A DNA stretch of 64,000 bases from Mediterranea massiliensis. GTDB lineage: Bacteria > Bacteroidota > Bacteroidia > Bacteroidales > Bacteroidaceae. Location: contig SUXZ01000001.1 of the NCBI GenBank assembly GCA_015060685.1, positions 124,001 through 188,000 on the forward strand, given 5' to 3'. This document shows positions 54,883 through 61,647 of this stretch, piece after piece (position 1 is the first letter of the stretch; every line of letters begins with the position of its first letter). Both the position numbers and the translations under genes were made by a program. The notes below the pieces were generated by a model that saw only the letters and a list, made by a program, of their open reading frames with translations, was not told where the DNA came from and searched no databases.

Positions 54883-56313
54883 ATGATAATCGAAGAACTG
54901 AAGAAACTATATCGCTCTTACGTGGGTTGCGAGCCGCAATCCGTCGAAGAGATGCCATCGTCGGGCTCTAACCGCCGATATTTCCGTTTGTTGGGCAACC
55001 CCACCCTGATTGGAGTCAGCGGCGAGTCGCTCGAAGAGAACCGCGCCTTCCTCTACATGGCCGAACACTTCAAGCAGAAAGGACTGCCGGTGCCCGCCAT
55101 TTATGCCCGCTCAGAGAACGGCATGTTCTACCTGCAGGAAGACCTGGGCGATACATTGCTGTTCAACGCCATCGAGAAAGGGCGTCAGACAAGCCTGTTC
55201 AGCGAAGAAGAGAAAGAACTGCTTCGTAAAACCATGCGCCTGTTGCCCGCCATCCAGTTTGCCGGTGCCGACGGCATGGACTTCTCCTACTGCTATCCGC
55301 AGGCCGAGTTCAACAGCCGCAGCATCTTGTGGGACCTGAACTACTTCAAGTACTGCTTCCTGAAGGCCACCGGACTTGATTTCCAGGAAGACCGCTTGGA
55401 AGACGACTTCCAGAAGATGAGCGACGTGTTGCTTCGCAGCTCCTCAGCCACCTTCCTCTATCGCGATTTCCAAAGCCGCAACGTGATGGTAAAAGACGGC
55501 GAACCGTGGCTGATTGATTTCCAGGGCGGTCGCAAAGGCCCCATCTACTACGACGTGGCCTCCTTCCTGTGGCAAGCCAAGGCCAACTATCCCGACGAAC
55601 TTCGTCAGGAGTTGCTTCACGAATACATCCATGCCCTGCGCAAGTACAAGCCGGTGGATGAGGCCTATTTCCATGCGCAACTCCGCCATTTCGTGCTCTT
55701 CCGCACCATGCAAGTGCTGGGCGCATACGGCTTCCGTGGCTATTTCGAGAAGAAGCCCCACTTCATTCAAAGTGTGCCCTACGCCATCGAAAACCTGCGC
55801 CAACTGCTCAAAGAGCCCTATCCCGAATACCCATACCTGACCGAGGTGCTGAAGTCGCTTACCGAGCTGAAGCAGTTTGCCGACGGCCTGCAAAAGCGTA
55901 AGCTCACCGTCAAGGTGATGAGCTTTGCCTATAAGAAAGGCATCCCCGAAGATACCACCGGCAACGGTGGCGGCTACGTGTTCGACTGTCGTGCCGTGAA
56001 CAACCCCGGTAAGTACGAACGCTACAAGCCCTTCACCGGATTGGACGAGCCGGTCATCAAGTTCCTGGAAGACGATGGCGAGATAACCACCTTCCTCGAA
56101 CATGTCTATGCCCTTGTCGATGCCTCGGTGAAGCGATACATCGAGCGTGGTTTCACCAACCTCTCTGTCTGCTTCGGCTGCACCGGAGGCCAGCATCGCT
56201 CGGTATATTCCGCCCAGCACCTGGCCGAGCACTTGAACGAGAAGTTCGGTGTGCAGGTCAACCTTGTGCATCGCGAACAGAATATCGAAAAGAACTATCC
56301 CGCTAAAAACTGA
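54883..56313 (+). CDS. AmgK-type sugar kinase fused to RapZ C-terminal domain
   Basis: A 476-residue fusion. Residues 1-330 are an aminoglycoside-phosphotransferase-like kinase of the AmgK type, with catalytic YRDFQSRN (Asp195, Asn200) and IDFQGG (Asp212); AmgK phosphorylates MurNAc or GlcNAc at C1. Residues about 341-470 are the RapZ C-terminal domain (FDCRAVNNPGKY, TGLDEPV, GCTGGQHRS), which in enterobacterial RapZ binds glucosamine-6-phosphate. The first brenner-loop His is Tyr here. The uridylyltransferase follows 6 bp later. Together they suggest a salvage route from peptidoglycan amino sugars to UDP-sugar with a built-in GlcN6P sensor. Confidence 0.9.
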   Translation: MIIEELKKLYRSYVGCEPQSVEEMPSSGSNRRYFRLLGNPTLIGVSGESLEENRAFLYMAEHFKQKGLPVPAIYARSENGMFYLQEDLGDTLLFNAIEKGRQTSLFSEEEKELLRKTMRLLPAIQFAGADGMDFSYCYPQAEFNSRSILWDLNYFKYCFLKATGLDFQEDRLEDDFQKMSDVLLRSSSATFLYRDFQSRNVMVKDGEPWLIDFQGGRKGPIYYDVASFLWQAKANYPDELRQELLHEYIHALRKYKPVDEAYFHAQLRHFVLFRTMQVLGAYGFRGYFEKKPHFIQSVPYAIENLRQLLKEPYPEYPYLTEVLKSLTELKQFADGLQKRKLTVKVMSFAYKKGIPEDTTGNGGGYVFDCRAVNNPGKYERYKPFTGLDEPVIKFLEDDGEITTFLEHVYALVDASVKRYIERGFTNLSVCFGCTGGQHRSVYSAQHLAEHLNEKFGVQVNLVHREQNIEKNYPAKN

Positions 56314-56319
56314 CGCGCC

Positions 56320-57060
56320 ATGAAAGCCATGATCTTTGCCGCCGGACTGGGTACCCGCTTGCGTCCCCTTACCGACAACATGCCTAAGGCCTTGGTGCCG
56401 GTAGCCGGCAAGCCGATGCTCGAACGTGTCATCCTGCGCCTGAAAGCCGCCGGTTTCAACGAGATTACCGTCAACATCCATCACTTCGGACAACAGATTA
56501 TTGACTTCATTGAAGCCAACCAACAGTTCGGCATCACCATCCATATCAGCGACGAGCGCGGCGAACTGCTCGACACCGGTGGAGGCATTAAGAAAGCGCG
56601 TCCTTTCCTCGATGGAAACGAGCCCTTCTTAGTACACAATGCCGATATCCTGACCGATGTGGATCTGACCAAACTCTATCGCTATCATACCGAAAACGAT
56701 GCCGATGCCACCCTCTTAGTCAGCCGCCGTAACACCTCCCGCTACCTCCTTTTCGATGTCAACAACCAATTAAAGGGTTGGGTAAATAAATCTACGGGAG
56801 AGGTTAAACCACAAGGGTTTACCTATACACAAGGTGAACTGTCTGAAATGGCGTTCGGCGGTGTACACGTCATCTCTCCTCGCCTCTTCCGCTTGTTGGA
56901 GGGCGAGCAGTGGCAAGGCAAGTTTTCCATCGTTCCGTTCTACCTCTCCATCTGTCAAGAGGCCCGCATCCAAGGCTTCTCCACTGAAGGTTACCGCTGG
57001 TTCGATATCGGTAAGCCGGAAACGTTGGCTTTGGCGGAAGATAGTGATTTAGTGTGGTAG
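56320..57060 (+). CDS. MurU-type nucleotidyltransferase
   Basis: A 246-residue NTP transferase: FAAGLGTRLRPLTDNMPKALVPVAGKPML holds the nucleotide loop, GGIKKA and VHNADILTDVD the metal-binding Asp, and WFDIGKPE the C-terminal motif. Coupling to the AmgK-like kinase points to MurU (UDP-MurNAc from MurNAc-1-P). A mannose-1-phosphate guanylyltransferase-like activity is the alternative. The last codons (SDLVW, stop) are written in TTAGTG-type repeat sequence. Confidence 0.88.
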   Translation: MKAMIFAAGLGTRLRPLTDNMPKALVPVAGKPMLERVILRLKAAGFNEITVNIHHFGQQIIDFIEANQQFGITIHISDERGELLDTGGGIKKARPFLDGNEPFLVHNADILTDVDLTKLYRYHTENDADATLLVSRRNTSRYLLFDVNNQLKGWVNKSTGEVKPQGFTYTQGELSEMAFGGVHVISPRLFRLLEGEQWQGKFSIVPFYLSICQEARIQGFSTEGYRWFDIGKPETLALAEDSDLVW

Positions 57061-57353
57061 TGTGTTGGTGTGTTAGTGATATTGTAGGGACACGGCGTGC
57101 CGTGTCCGCTCTGAATAACTTTCCTTTTTAGCTTCGCTCAAAATAGCTTTTACTTTTACATTAAAGTATAGTGTCTTGATACAAAAAGAAAGTTACAAAG
57201 ACTATACTTTGGTGTTAAAAATCTAAAGAGGTTTTATTCGCAAATACTCATCGAAATCATCTTATATATTATTTTCATAGGTATGGTGATGAGCCATAGG
57301 CGAATAATTAGTGAGTTAGTGATATTGTAGGGACACGGCGTGCCGTGTCCGCC
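57049..57353 (+). repeat. large composite repeat element (plus orientation)
   Basis: Starts in the end of murU with TTAGTG-type units, then ATATTGTAGGGAC and palindrome GGACACGGCGTGCCGTGTCC (57089-57108). A middle part has an imperfect inverted repeat (AAAGTATAGTGTCTT / AAAGACTATACTTT, about 57163-57211), then TTAAAAATCTAAAGAGGTTT (57214-57233), GATGAGCCATAGGCGAATAA, TTAGTGAGTTAGTGATATTG, and a second copy of the same palindrome (57331-57350) ending GCC. The rest of this 350-bp gap is AT-rich with no gene. Confidence 0.85.
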
Positions 57354-57372
57354 AATACGTGTCCAATTATTA

Positions 57373-57408
57373 TTTTACATTTAATTTGTGATTGAATTAA
57401 ATGTAAAA
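57373..57408. promoter_or_regulatory. 14-bp inverted repeat abutting the recombinase start
   Basis: TTTTACATTTAATT (57373-57386) and AATTAAATGTAAAA (57395-57408) are perfect inverted repeats around 8 nt, ending 2 bp before the recombinase ATG. It could be an operator or an mRNA hairpin hiding the start. Confidence 0.7.
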
Positions 57409-57410
57409 AT

Positions 57411-58340
57411 ATGGAAACACCAAACTTAAAAACCTATTTGTCGGCAAATGCATGTACCCTATTTAATTATGCCGAACAGTTCATTAACCGTTACTACTCA
57501 CACGGTCAGTACCGAACCGCCGAAACCTATTCGGCTACCCTGAACAGTTTCAAACGATTCAGAGCTTATCTCGATTTGGAGATGAACGATTTCGATGGCG
57601 AAGAGCTGGCATCCTACAGGAGTTATCTTAAACAAATCGGCCTTTCGCCCAACACCATCTCGTTCTACCTGAAGCATTTGAAATCCATTTACAACAAAGC
57701 GGTGGACGAAGAACTGATTCCCGACAGGAAACCCTTCCGCCAACTCACTACCGCCATCGAGAAGACAGCCAAGCGTGCCATCTCCCTGCAGGCACTCAAG
57801 CGGCTGAAGGCATTGGATTGCAGTCGTTGCCCCTCCGAGCGTTTTGCCCGCGACATGTTCCTCTTCAGCTTCTACACCCGTGGCATGTCGTTTGTGGATA
57901 TTGCCCATTTGCAGAAGAAGAACCTCCGGGGCGATGTCTTGTTCTATCGCCGTCGCAAGACCAACCAGCCCCTCACCATCCATTGGGAACCCTGTATGCA
58001 AGAAATCATGACGAACTACCTTGCCGACACCTCCTCTCCTTACCTCTTTTCCATTATTAAAGAGTTTGACAACAATCCCCACCGTCAGTTCAAGAATGCC
58101 CAGTTCCTCATCAACCGTCACCTGAAGAACATCGGTAAGAGATTAGGCCTGAGCCAACCCCTCACCATGTATTGCGCCCGCCATTCGTGGGCCAGCATCG
58201 CCTACGAGAAAGGCATCCCCATTTCGGTTATCAGCGAAGGTATGGGCCACGATTCCGAAAAGACCACACGCATCTACCTCACCTCGCTGAAAACCGAGGT
58301 GGTGGATAATGCCAACCGGAAAATTCTGGAGTTATTATGA
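57411..58340 (+). CDS. tyrosine recombinase (capsule promoter invertase)
   Basis: A 309-residue phage-integrase-family recombinase. N-terminal SAM-like core-binding domain (about 10-110), catalytic domain with Arg in SFYTRGMSFVDIAHL (about 163), Lys region RRRKTNQP, the box CARHSWAS (His-x-x-Arg equivalent here Arg-His-x-Trp), GHDSEKTT and nucleophile Tyr in TRIYLTSL (about 291). All catalytic residues are present. It stands next to a 209-bp invertible promoter, and Bacteroides capsule loci carry such recombinases upstream of upxY, so it most likely flips that promoter. Confidence 0.93.
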   Translation: METPNLKTYLSANACTLFNYAEQFINRYYSHGQYRTAETYSATLNSFKRFRAYLDLEMNDFDGEELASYRSYLKQIGLSPNTISFYLKHLKSIYNKAVDEELIPDRKPFRQLTTAIEKTAKRAISLQALKRLKALDCSRCPSERFARDMFLFSFYTRGMSFVDIAHLQKKNLRGDVLFYRRRKTNQPLTIHWEPCMQEIMTNYLADTSSPYLFSIIKEFDNNPHRQFKNAQFLINRHLKNIGKRLGLSQPLTMYCARHSWASIAYEKGIPISVISEGMGHDSEKTTRIYLTSLKTEVVDNANRKILELL

Positions 58341-58383
58341 TGTTAGTGTGTTAGAGTGTTAGTGTGTTAGTGTGTTAGTGAGT
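58341..58383 (+). repeat. TTAGTG-type 8-bp tandem array
   Basis: Five to six units of TTAGTGTG/TTAGAGTG/TTAGTGAG start right after the recombinase stop and end 10 bp before the left arm of the invertible segment. No palindrome is attached. Confidence 0.85.
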
Positions 58384-58393
58384 CTATAAAATG

Positions 58394-58602
58394 TCAATCT
58401 TCTCGGAGAAGATGTATGTTGAAAATTATTTCATGATTATCAGCACGATAAATCGTTTCTATAAAAATAATGTTTTATAAAAGGCCGTTTTGGGCATTGT
58501 TTATATTTTTTTCGGAGGCAAAATATCCGCTTAAAATAGTAGCAGTTCAGATATTTTTATTACTTTTGCAACGAAAACATACATCTTCTCCGAGAAGATT
58601 GA
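58394..58602. promoter_or_regulatory. invertible promoter segment (27-bp inverted repeats)
   Basis: Positions 58394-58420 and 58576-58602 are perfect 27-bp inverted repeats; each arm contains the 17-nt palindrome ATCTTCTC-C-GAGAAGAT (or its complement). The 155 bp between carries a single promoter box, TACTTTTG at 58561-58568, facing upxY, so this assembly shows the ON orientation. Inversion would point it at the recombinase. A 90-codon ORF crossing the segment (58470-58742) is not convincing. Confidence 0.9.
58561..58568 (+). promoter_or_regulatory. -7 box of the invertible polysaccharide promoter
   Basis: TACTTTTG, an exact TAnnTTTG match, 8 bp inside the right inverted repeat. The -33 region has no clear TTTG. 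Transcription would start about 58575, giving a leader of about 174 nt before upxY. Confidence 0.75.
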
Positions 58603-58748
58603 TGATTCAGTGTGAAATGAACACCACCTGTAAAGGTAAGTTGCTACGAGCAGCTAATTGTGAACATAACGCAGTTAATAACCTGAAACTGAGAACAAAA
58701 TCACTCGTTTCGGGGAGCCAAGAGAATATCGTTACCCCATAACATCGC
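58603..58748 (+). other. untranslated leader of upxY
   Basis: A 146-bp leader after the right inverted repeat. It contains GCTACGAGCAGC-type and GGGGAGCC..TTACCCC (58714-58740) pairings that could fold. Leaders of this kind are where UpxY proteins act on their own operon, from knowledge of B. fragilis; the site itself is not identified here. Confidence 0.5.
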
Positions 58749-59312
58749 ATGACAATCACCGATTATCCAACCAGCAAAGCGTCCCAATCGCCGGTATGGT
58801 TTGCCATGAGTGCTCCATACGGCCGGGTACTGAAAGCAAAGGCCCTGTTGGATAGTAAATCCGTGAAAAACTTCATTCCCATGAAGTACGAAATGCTTTG
58901 CGACAAGGAGGGCAACAAAAGTCGTAAACTGGTTCCGGCCATCAGTAACCTGATATTTGCCTACACCACCAAAGAAACCATTCAATCCATTAAGCAAAAC
59001 GTCACATTTCTGCAATACCTCATCAAGCGCGAAGACGACAGAGGTGTTCCCATCATTGTCCCCGACAACCAGATGGAGCAGTTTATCCGGGTGTGCGAAA
59101 CCCACGATGAGAAGCTGCTCTACCTTGCCCCCGACGAGATTCAGTTGGATAAAGGCACCCCGGTTAAAATCGTCGGCAGTGCATTCGATGGTGTCGAAGG
59201 CTTGTTTGTCCGCGTAAAAGGCAAGCGCAAAAAGCAGGTGGTGGTCTTGGTACAAAGCGTCACCGCCGTGGTTCTGGCCGAATTCGATGATGGATATTTG
59301 CAAGTGATTTAG
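58749..59312 (+). CDS. upxY: UpxY-type transcription antiterminator (NusG paralogue)
   Basis: A 187-residue protein with an NGN domain (PVWFAMSAPYGRVLKAKALLDSKSVKNFIPMKYE, residues about 14-50, through about 115) and a KOW-like C-terminal segment (KGTPVKIVGSAFDGVEGLFVRVKGKRKKQVVVL, about 135-170). UpxY proteins are specialised NusG paralogues that stop premature termination in their own capsular polysaccharide operon. First gene after the invertible promoter. No upxZ-like gene is recognised next to it. Confidence 0.92.
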   Translation: MTITDYPTSKASQSPVWFAMSAPYGRVLKAKALLDSKSVKNFIPMKYEMLCDKEGNKSRKLVPAISNLIFAYTTKETIQSIKQNVTFLQYLIKREDDRGVPIIVPDNQMEQFIRVCETHDEKLLYLAPDEIQLDKGTPVKIVGSAFDGVEGLFVRVKGKRKKQVVVLVQSVTAVVLAEFDDGYLQVI

Positions 59313-59444
59313 TATTTTAGTGTGTTAGTGAGTTAGTGTTTTAGTGATATAGCTGTTAGTACTAGCTCACCAACTAACCACCACACTACCACACTAACTC
59401 ACCAACTCACTAACTAACTACCACACTAACTCACCAACTCACTA
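59309..59444. repeat. long hairpin of facing 8-bp arrays
   Basis: A left array of TTAGTGNN units begins in the upxY stop; a right array of the complementary CACTAAC/CACCAAC units ends 6 bp before the next ATG. The centre is TAGTACTA (59357-59364). The transcript could fold into an imperfect hairpin with arms of about 50-60 nt. Confidence 0.85.
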
Positions 59445-59450
59445 TAACTT

Positions 59451-59804
59451 ATGCTCAACGAAGTAAAACAACTTATTCAGACCAAGCTCACTACTATTCT
59501 GAAGCAAGAGCAGCACAACGACAATAAAGTAAACCTTTATAGCGTTGGCGAGTATTGGGCCGCATTCGAGAAATCCGCCTACCTGTTGGGCGAGATGTTG
59601 CACGACGATACCCCACCTGTAGTCCTCTACATCAAGGAGTATCCCTTCCCCATCGTTATGCAAAGCCTTCACTATCAGACCGTGAACGACATGTGTCGCA
59701 AGCACATCATGTCGCGCAAAACGATGGAATACCTCCAGTTTGCCACCCATCCCACCAACGAAGCTGCCTACAAAGCGTGGTATCGTGAACAGGTAAGTGA
59801 TTAA
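59451..59804 (+). CDS. hypothetical protein of the polysaccharide locus
   Basis: A 117-residue soluble protein that I do not recognise; it does not look like UpxZ. It is largely helical (LNEVKQLIQTKLTTILKQEQ, VGEYWAAFEKSAYLLGEML) with a Pro-rich strand region (TPPVVLYIKEYPFPIVMQSL). It stands between upxY and rfbA, flanked by repeats, in the position where B. fragilis-type loci carry the regulator upxZ. A regulatory role is possible but unproven. Confidence 0.7.
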   Translation: MLNEVKQLIQTKLTTILKQEQHNDNKVNLYSVGEYWAAFEKSAYLLGEMLHDDTPPVVLYIKEYPFPIVMQSLHYQTVNDMCRKHIMSRKTMEYLQFATHPTNEAAYKAWYREQVSD

Positions 59805-59810
59805 TATAGA

Positions 59811-59946
59811 GTAGTCAAGTAGTGAGTAGTCAAGTAGTCAAGTAGAAATGTGGGACGTTGCGTGCAGCGTCCGCCTCCAGTAGCTCAAACTCACCATCTC
59901 ACCATCTCACTAACTAACTACCACACTAACTAACCAACACACTAAA
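59811..59946. repeat. composite repeat: AGTAGTCA array, palindrome, CACTAAC array
   Basis: AGTAGTCA-type units (59811-59849) end AAATG, then palindrome GGGACGTTGCGTGCAGCGTC plus CGCC (59851-59875), then complementary TTAGTG-type units (59888-59946) that stop 4 bp before the rfbA ATG region. The palindrome equals the one inside the HU-LysM gene. Confidence 0.88.
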
Positions 59947-59950
59947 TCTC

Positions 59951-60838
59951 ATGAAGGGAATTGTATTAGCCGGCGGTAGCGGCACACGCCTCTACCCCAT
60001 TACCAAAGGCATCAGCAAACAACTGATGCCCATTTACGACAAACCGATGGTTTATTACCCCATTTCGGTATTAATGTTGGCAGGCATCCGTGAGATATTG
60101 ATTATCTCTACCCCTCACGACCTGCCGGGTTTTAAACGCCTCCTTGGTGATGGTTCCGACTATGGCGTTCATTTCGAATATGCCGAACAACCTTCACCCG
60201 ATGGATTGGCACAAGCCTTTACCATTGGCAAGGAGTTCATTGGCAACGACTCTGCCTGCTTGGTATTAGGCGACAACATCTTCCACGGTGCCGGATTCAG
60301 CTCCATGTTGAAAGAAGCCGTTCGTACAGCCGACGAAGAGGGCAAGGCAACTGTCTTCGGCTATTGGGTAAACGACCCCGAACGCTACGGTGTGGCCGAG
60401 TTCGATAAGGAGGGCAACTGCTTGAGTATCGAAGAGAAACCTGCCAACCCTAAGAGCAACTATGCCGTGGTAGGTCTCTATTTCTACCCCAACAAGGTGG
60501 TGGATGTAGCCAGCAAGATACAACCCTCTGCCCGTGGTGAATACGAAATCACCACCGTCAACCAATGGTTCTTGAACGATGGCGAGCTCAAGGTACAAAC
60601 CCTTGGCCGTGGATTCGCTTGGCTCGATACCGGTACACACGACTCACTGAGCGAAGCCTCTACCTATATTGAGGTACTTGAAAAGCGCCAAGGCCTCAAA
60701 GTTGCTTGTTTGGAAGGCATCGCCTATCGTAAAGGTTGGATTACCGAAGAACGTATGCGCGAACTCGCCCAGCCTATGATTAAGAACCAATACGGCCAAT
60801 ACCTCCTCAAAGTCATCGATGAATTGAAGAGGAAGTAG
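59951..60838 (+). CDS. rfbA: glucose-1-phosphate thymidylyltransferase
   Basis: A 295-residue RfbA: nucleotide loop [42 protein letters not shown] (metal Asp), [21 protein letters not shown] and the [10 protein letters not shown] motif. It makes dTDP-glucose, the first step to dTDP-deoxysugars for the surface polysaccharide. Its stop codon TAG begins a TAGGGACGC palindrome. Confidence 0.97.
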   Translation: MKGIVLAGGSGTRLYPITKGISKQLMPIYDKPMVYYPISVLMLAGIREILIISTPHDLPGFKRLLGDGSDYGVHFEYAEQPSPDGLAQAFTIGKEFIGNDSACLVLGDNIFHGAGFSSMLKEAVRTADEEGKATVFGYWVNDPERYGVAEFDKEGNCLSIEEKPANPKSNYAVVGLYFYPNKVVDVASKIQPSARGEYEITTVNQWFLNDGELKVQTLGRGFAWLDTGTHDSLSEASTYIEVLEKRQGLKVACLEGIAYRKGWITEERMRELAQPMIKNQYGQYLLKVIDELKRK

Positions 60839-60962
60839 GGACGCAAAATTGCGTCCGCAAGTAGTCAAGTAGTGAGTAGTCAAGTAGTCAAGTAGGGACA
60901 CGGCGTGCCGTGTCCGCCCTCCAGACGCTAACTCACTAACTCACCACCACACCAACTCACTC
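60836..60962. repeat. composite repeat: two palindromes and two arrays
   Basis: Palindrome GGGACGCAAAATTGCGTCCG starts in the rfbA stop (60838-60857); then AGTAGTCA-type units (60858-60895), palindrome GGGACACGGCGTGCCGTGTC plus CGCC (60896-60918), then complementary TTAGTG-type units (60927-60962) ending near the rfbC start. Confidence 0.88.
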
Positions 60963-60967
60963 TTATT

Positions 60968-61537
60968 ATGAACATCATCAAAACCAAGCTCGACGGAGTC
61001 GTAATTATCGAACCCCGAGTATTCACCGACCCCCGTGGTTATTTCTTCGAAAGCTTCTCCCAACGGGAATTCGAAGAGAAGGTGAGAAAAATCAACTTCG
61101 TACAAGACAACGAATCCATGTCCAGCTATGGTGTGATGCGCGGCCTGCACTTCCAAGCCCCACCCTTTACCCAAAGCAAATTGGTTCGTTGTGTGAAAGG
61201 TGCCGTGCTCGATGTAGCCGTTGATATCCGCAAGGGATCACCCACCTATGGTCAACACGTTGCCGTAGAATTGACGGAAGATAACCATCGCCAGTTTTTT
61301 GTACCTCGTGGCTTCGCCCACGGCTTTGCCGTCCTTAGCGAAACCGCCGTGTTCCAATACAAGTGCGATAACTTCTATGCCCCCCAAGCCGATGGTGGCA
61401 TCAGTATCCTCGACGAATCGTTCGGCATCGATTGGCAAATCCCCATGGATAAAGCCCTCCTTTCAGAGAAGGACACCAAACATCCCCTCTTGAAAGACTT
61501 CGATAGCCCCTTCGATATAAATATTGATTTGTATTAG
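60968..61537 (+). CDS. rfbC: dTDP-4-dehydrorhamnose 3,5-epimerase
   Basis: A 189-residue cupin enzyme: GVVIIEPRVFTDPRGYFFESF, QDNESMSSYGVMRGLHFQ (catalytic His in LHFQ), VDIRKGSPTYG, FFVPRGFAHGF (second catalytic His), and the late Tyr/aromatic segment YAPQADGGI. It epimerises dTDP-4-keto-6-deoxyglucose. Its stop is the first part of an AGTAGTCA array. Confidence 0.97.
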   Translation: MNIIKTKLDGVVIIEPRVFTDPRGYFFESFSQREFEEKVRKINFVQDNESMSSYGVMRGLHFQAPPFTQSKLVRCVKGAVLDVAVDIRKGSPTYGQHVAVELTEDNHRQFFVPRGFAHGFAVLSETAVFQYKCDNFYAPQADGGISILDESFGIDWQIPMDKALLSEKDTKHPLLKDFDSPFDINIDLY

Positions 61538-61618
61538 TAGTCAAGTAGAAATGTAGAGACGCAGCATGATGCGTCCGGAATACCGATCCTTGTAGGGACA
61601 CGCCATGGTGTGTCCGCC
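61535..61618. repeat. composite repeat between rfbC and rfbB
   Basis: Short AGTAGTCA array (61535-61553), palindrome GAGACGCAGCATGATGCGTC (61555-61574), spacer, then TGTAGGGAC palindrome GGACACGCCATGGTGTGTCC plus GCC (61595-61617). A run of TTTAATTTTT-type sequence follows to the rfbB start and resembles 63285-63325 inverted. Confidence 0.85.
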
Positions 61619-61647
61619 TTTAATTTTTAATTTTTCATTTTTAATTC

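Noticed and set aside
55444..56544. 366-codon ORF opposite amgK-rapZ
   Set aside because: Antisense shadow spanning two real genes.
57411..58340. Prophage or integrative element integrase
   Set aside because: No attachment repeats, tRNA target or mobility genes are nearby; the invertible promoter explains the recombinase.
58470..58742. 90-codon ORF across the invertible segment and upxY leader
   Set aside because: It crosses the inverted repeat, would be broken by inversion, and has no recognisable composition or motif.
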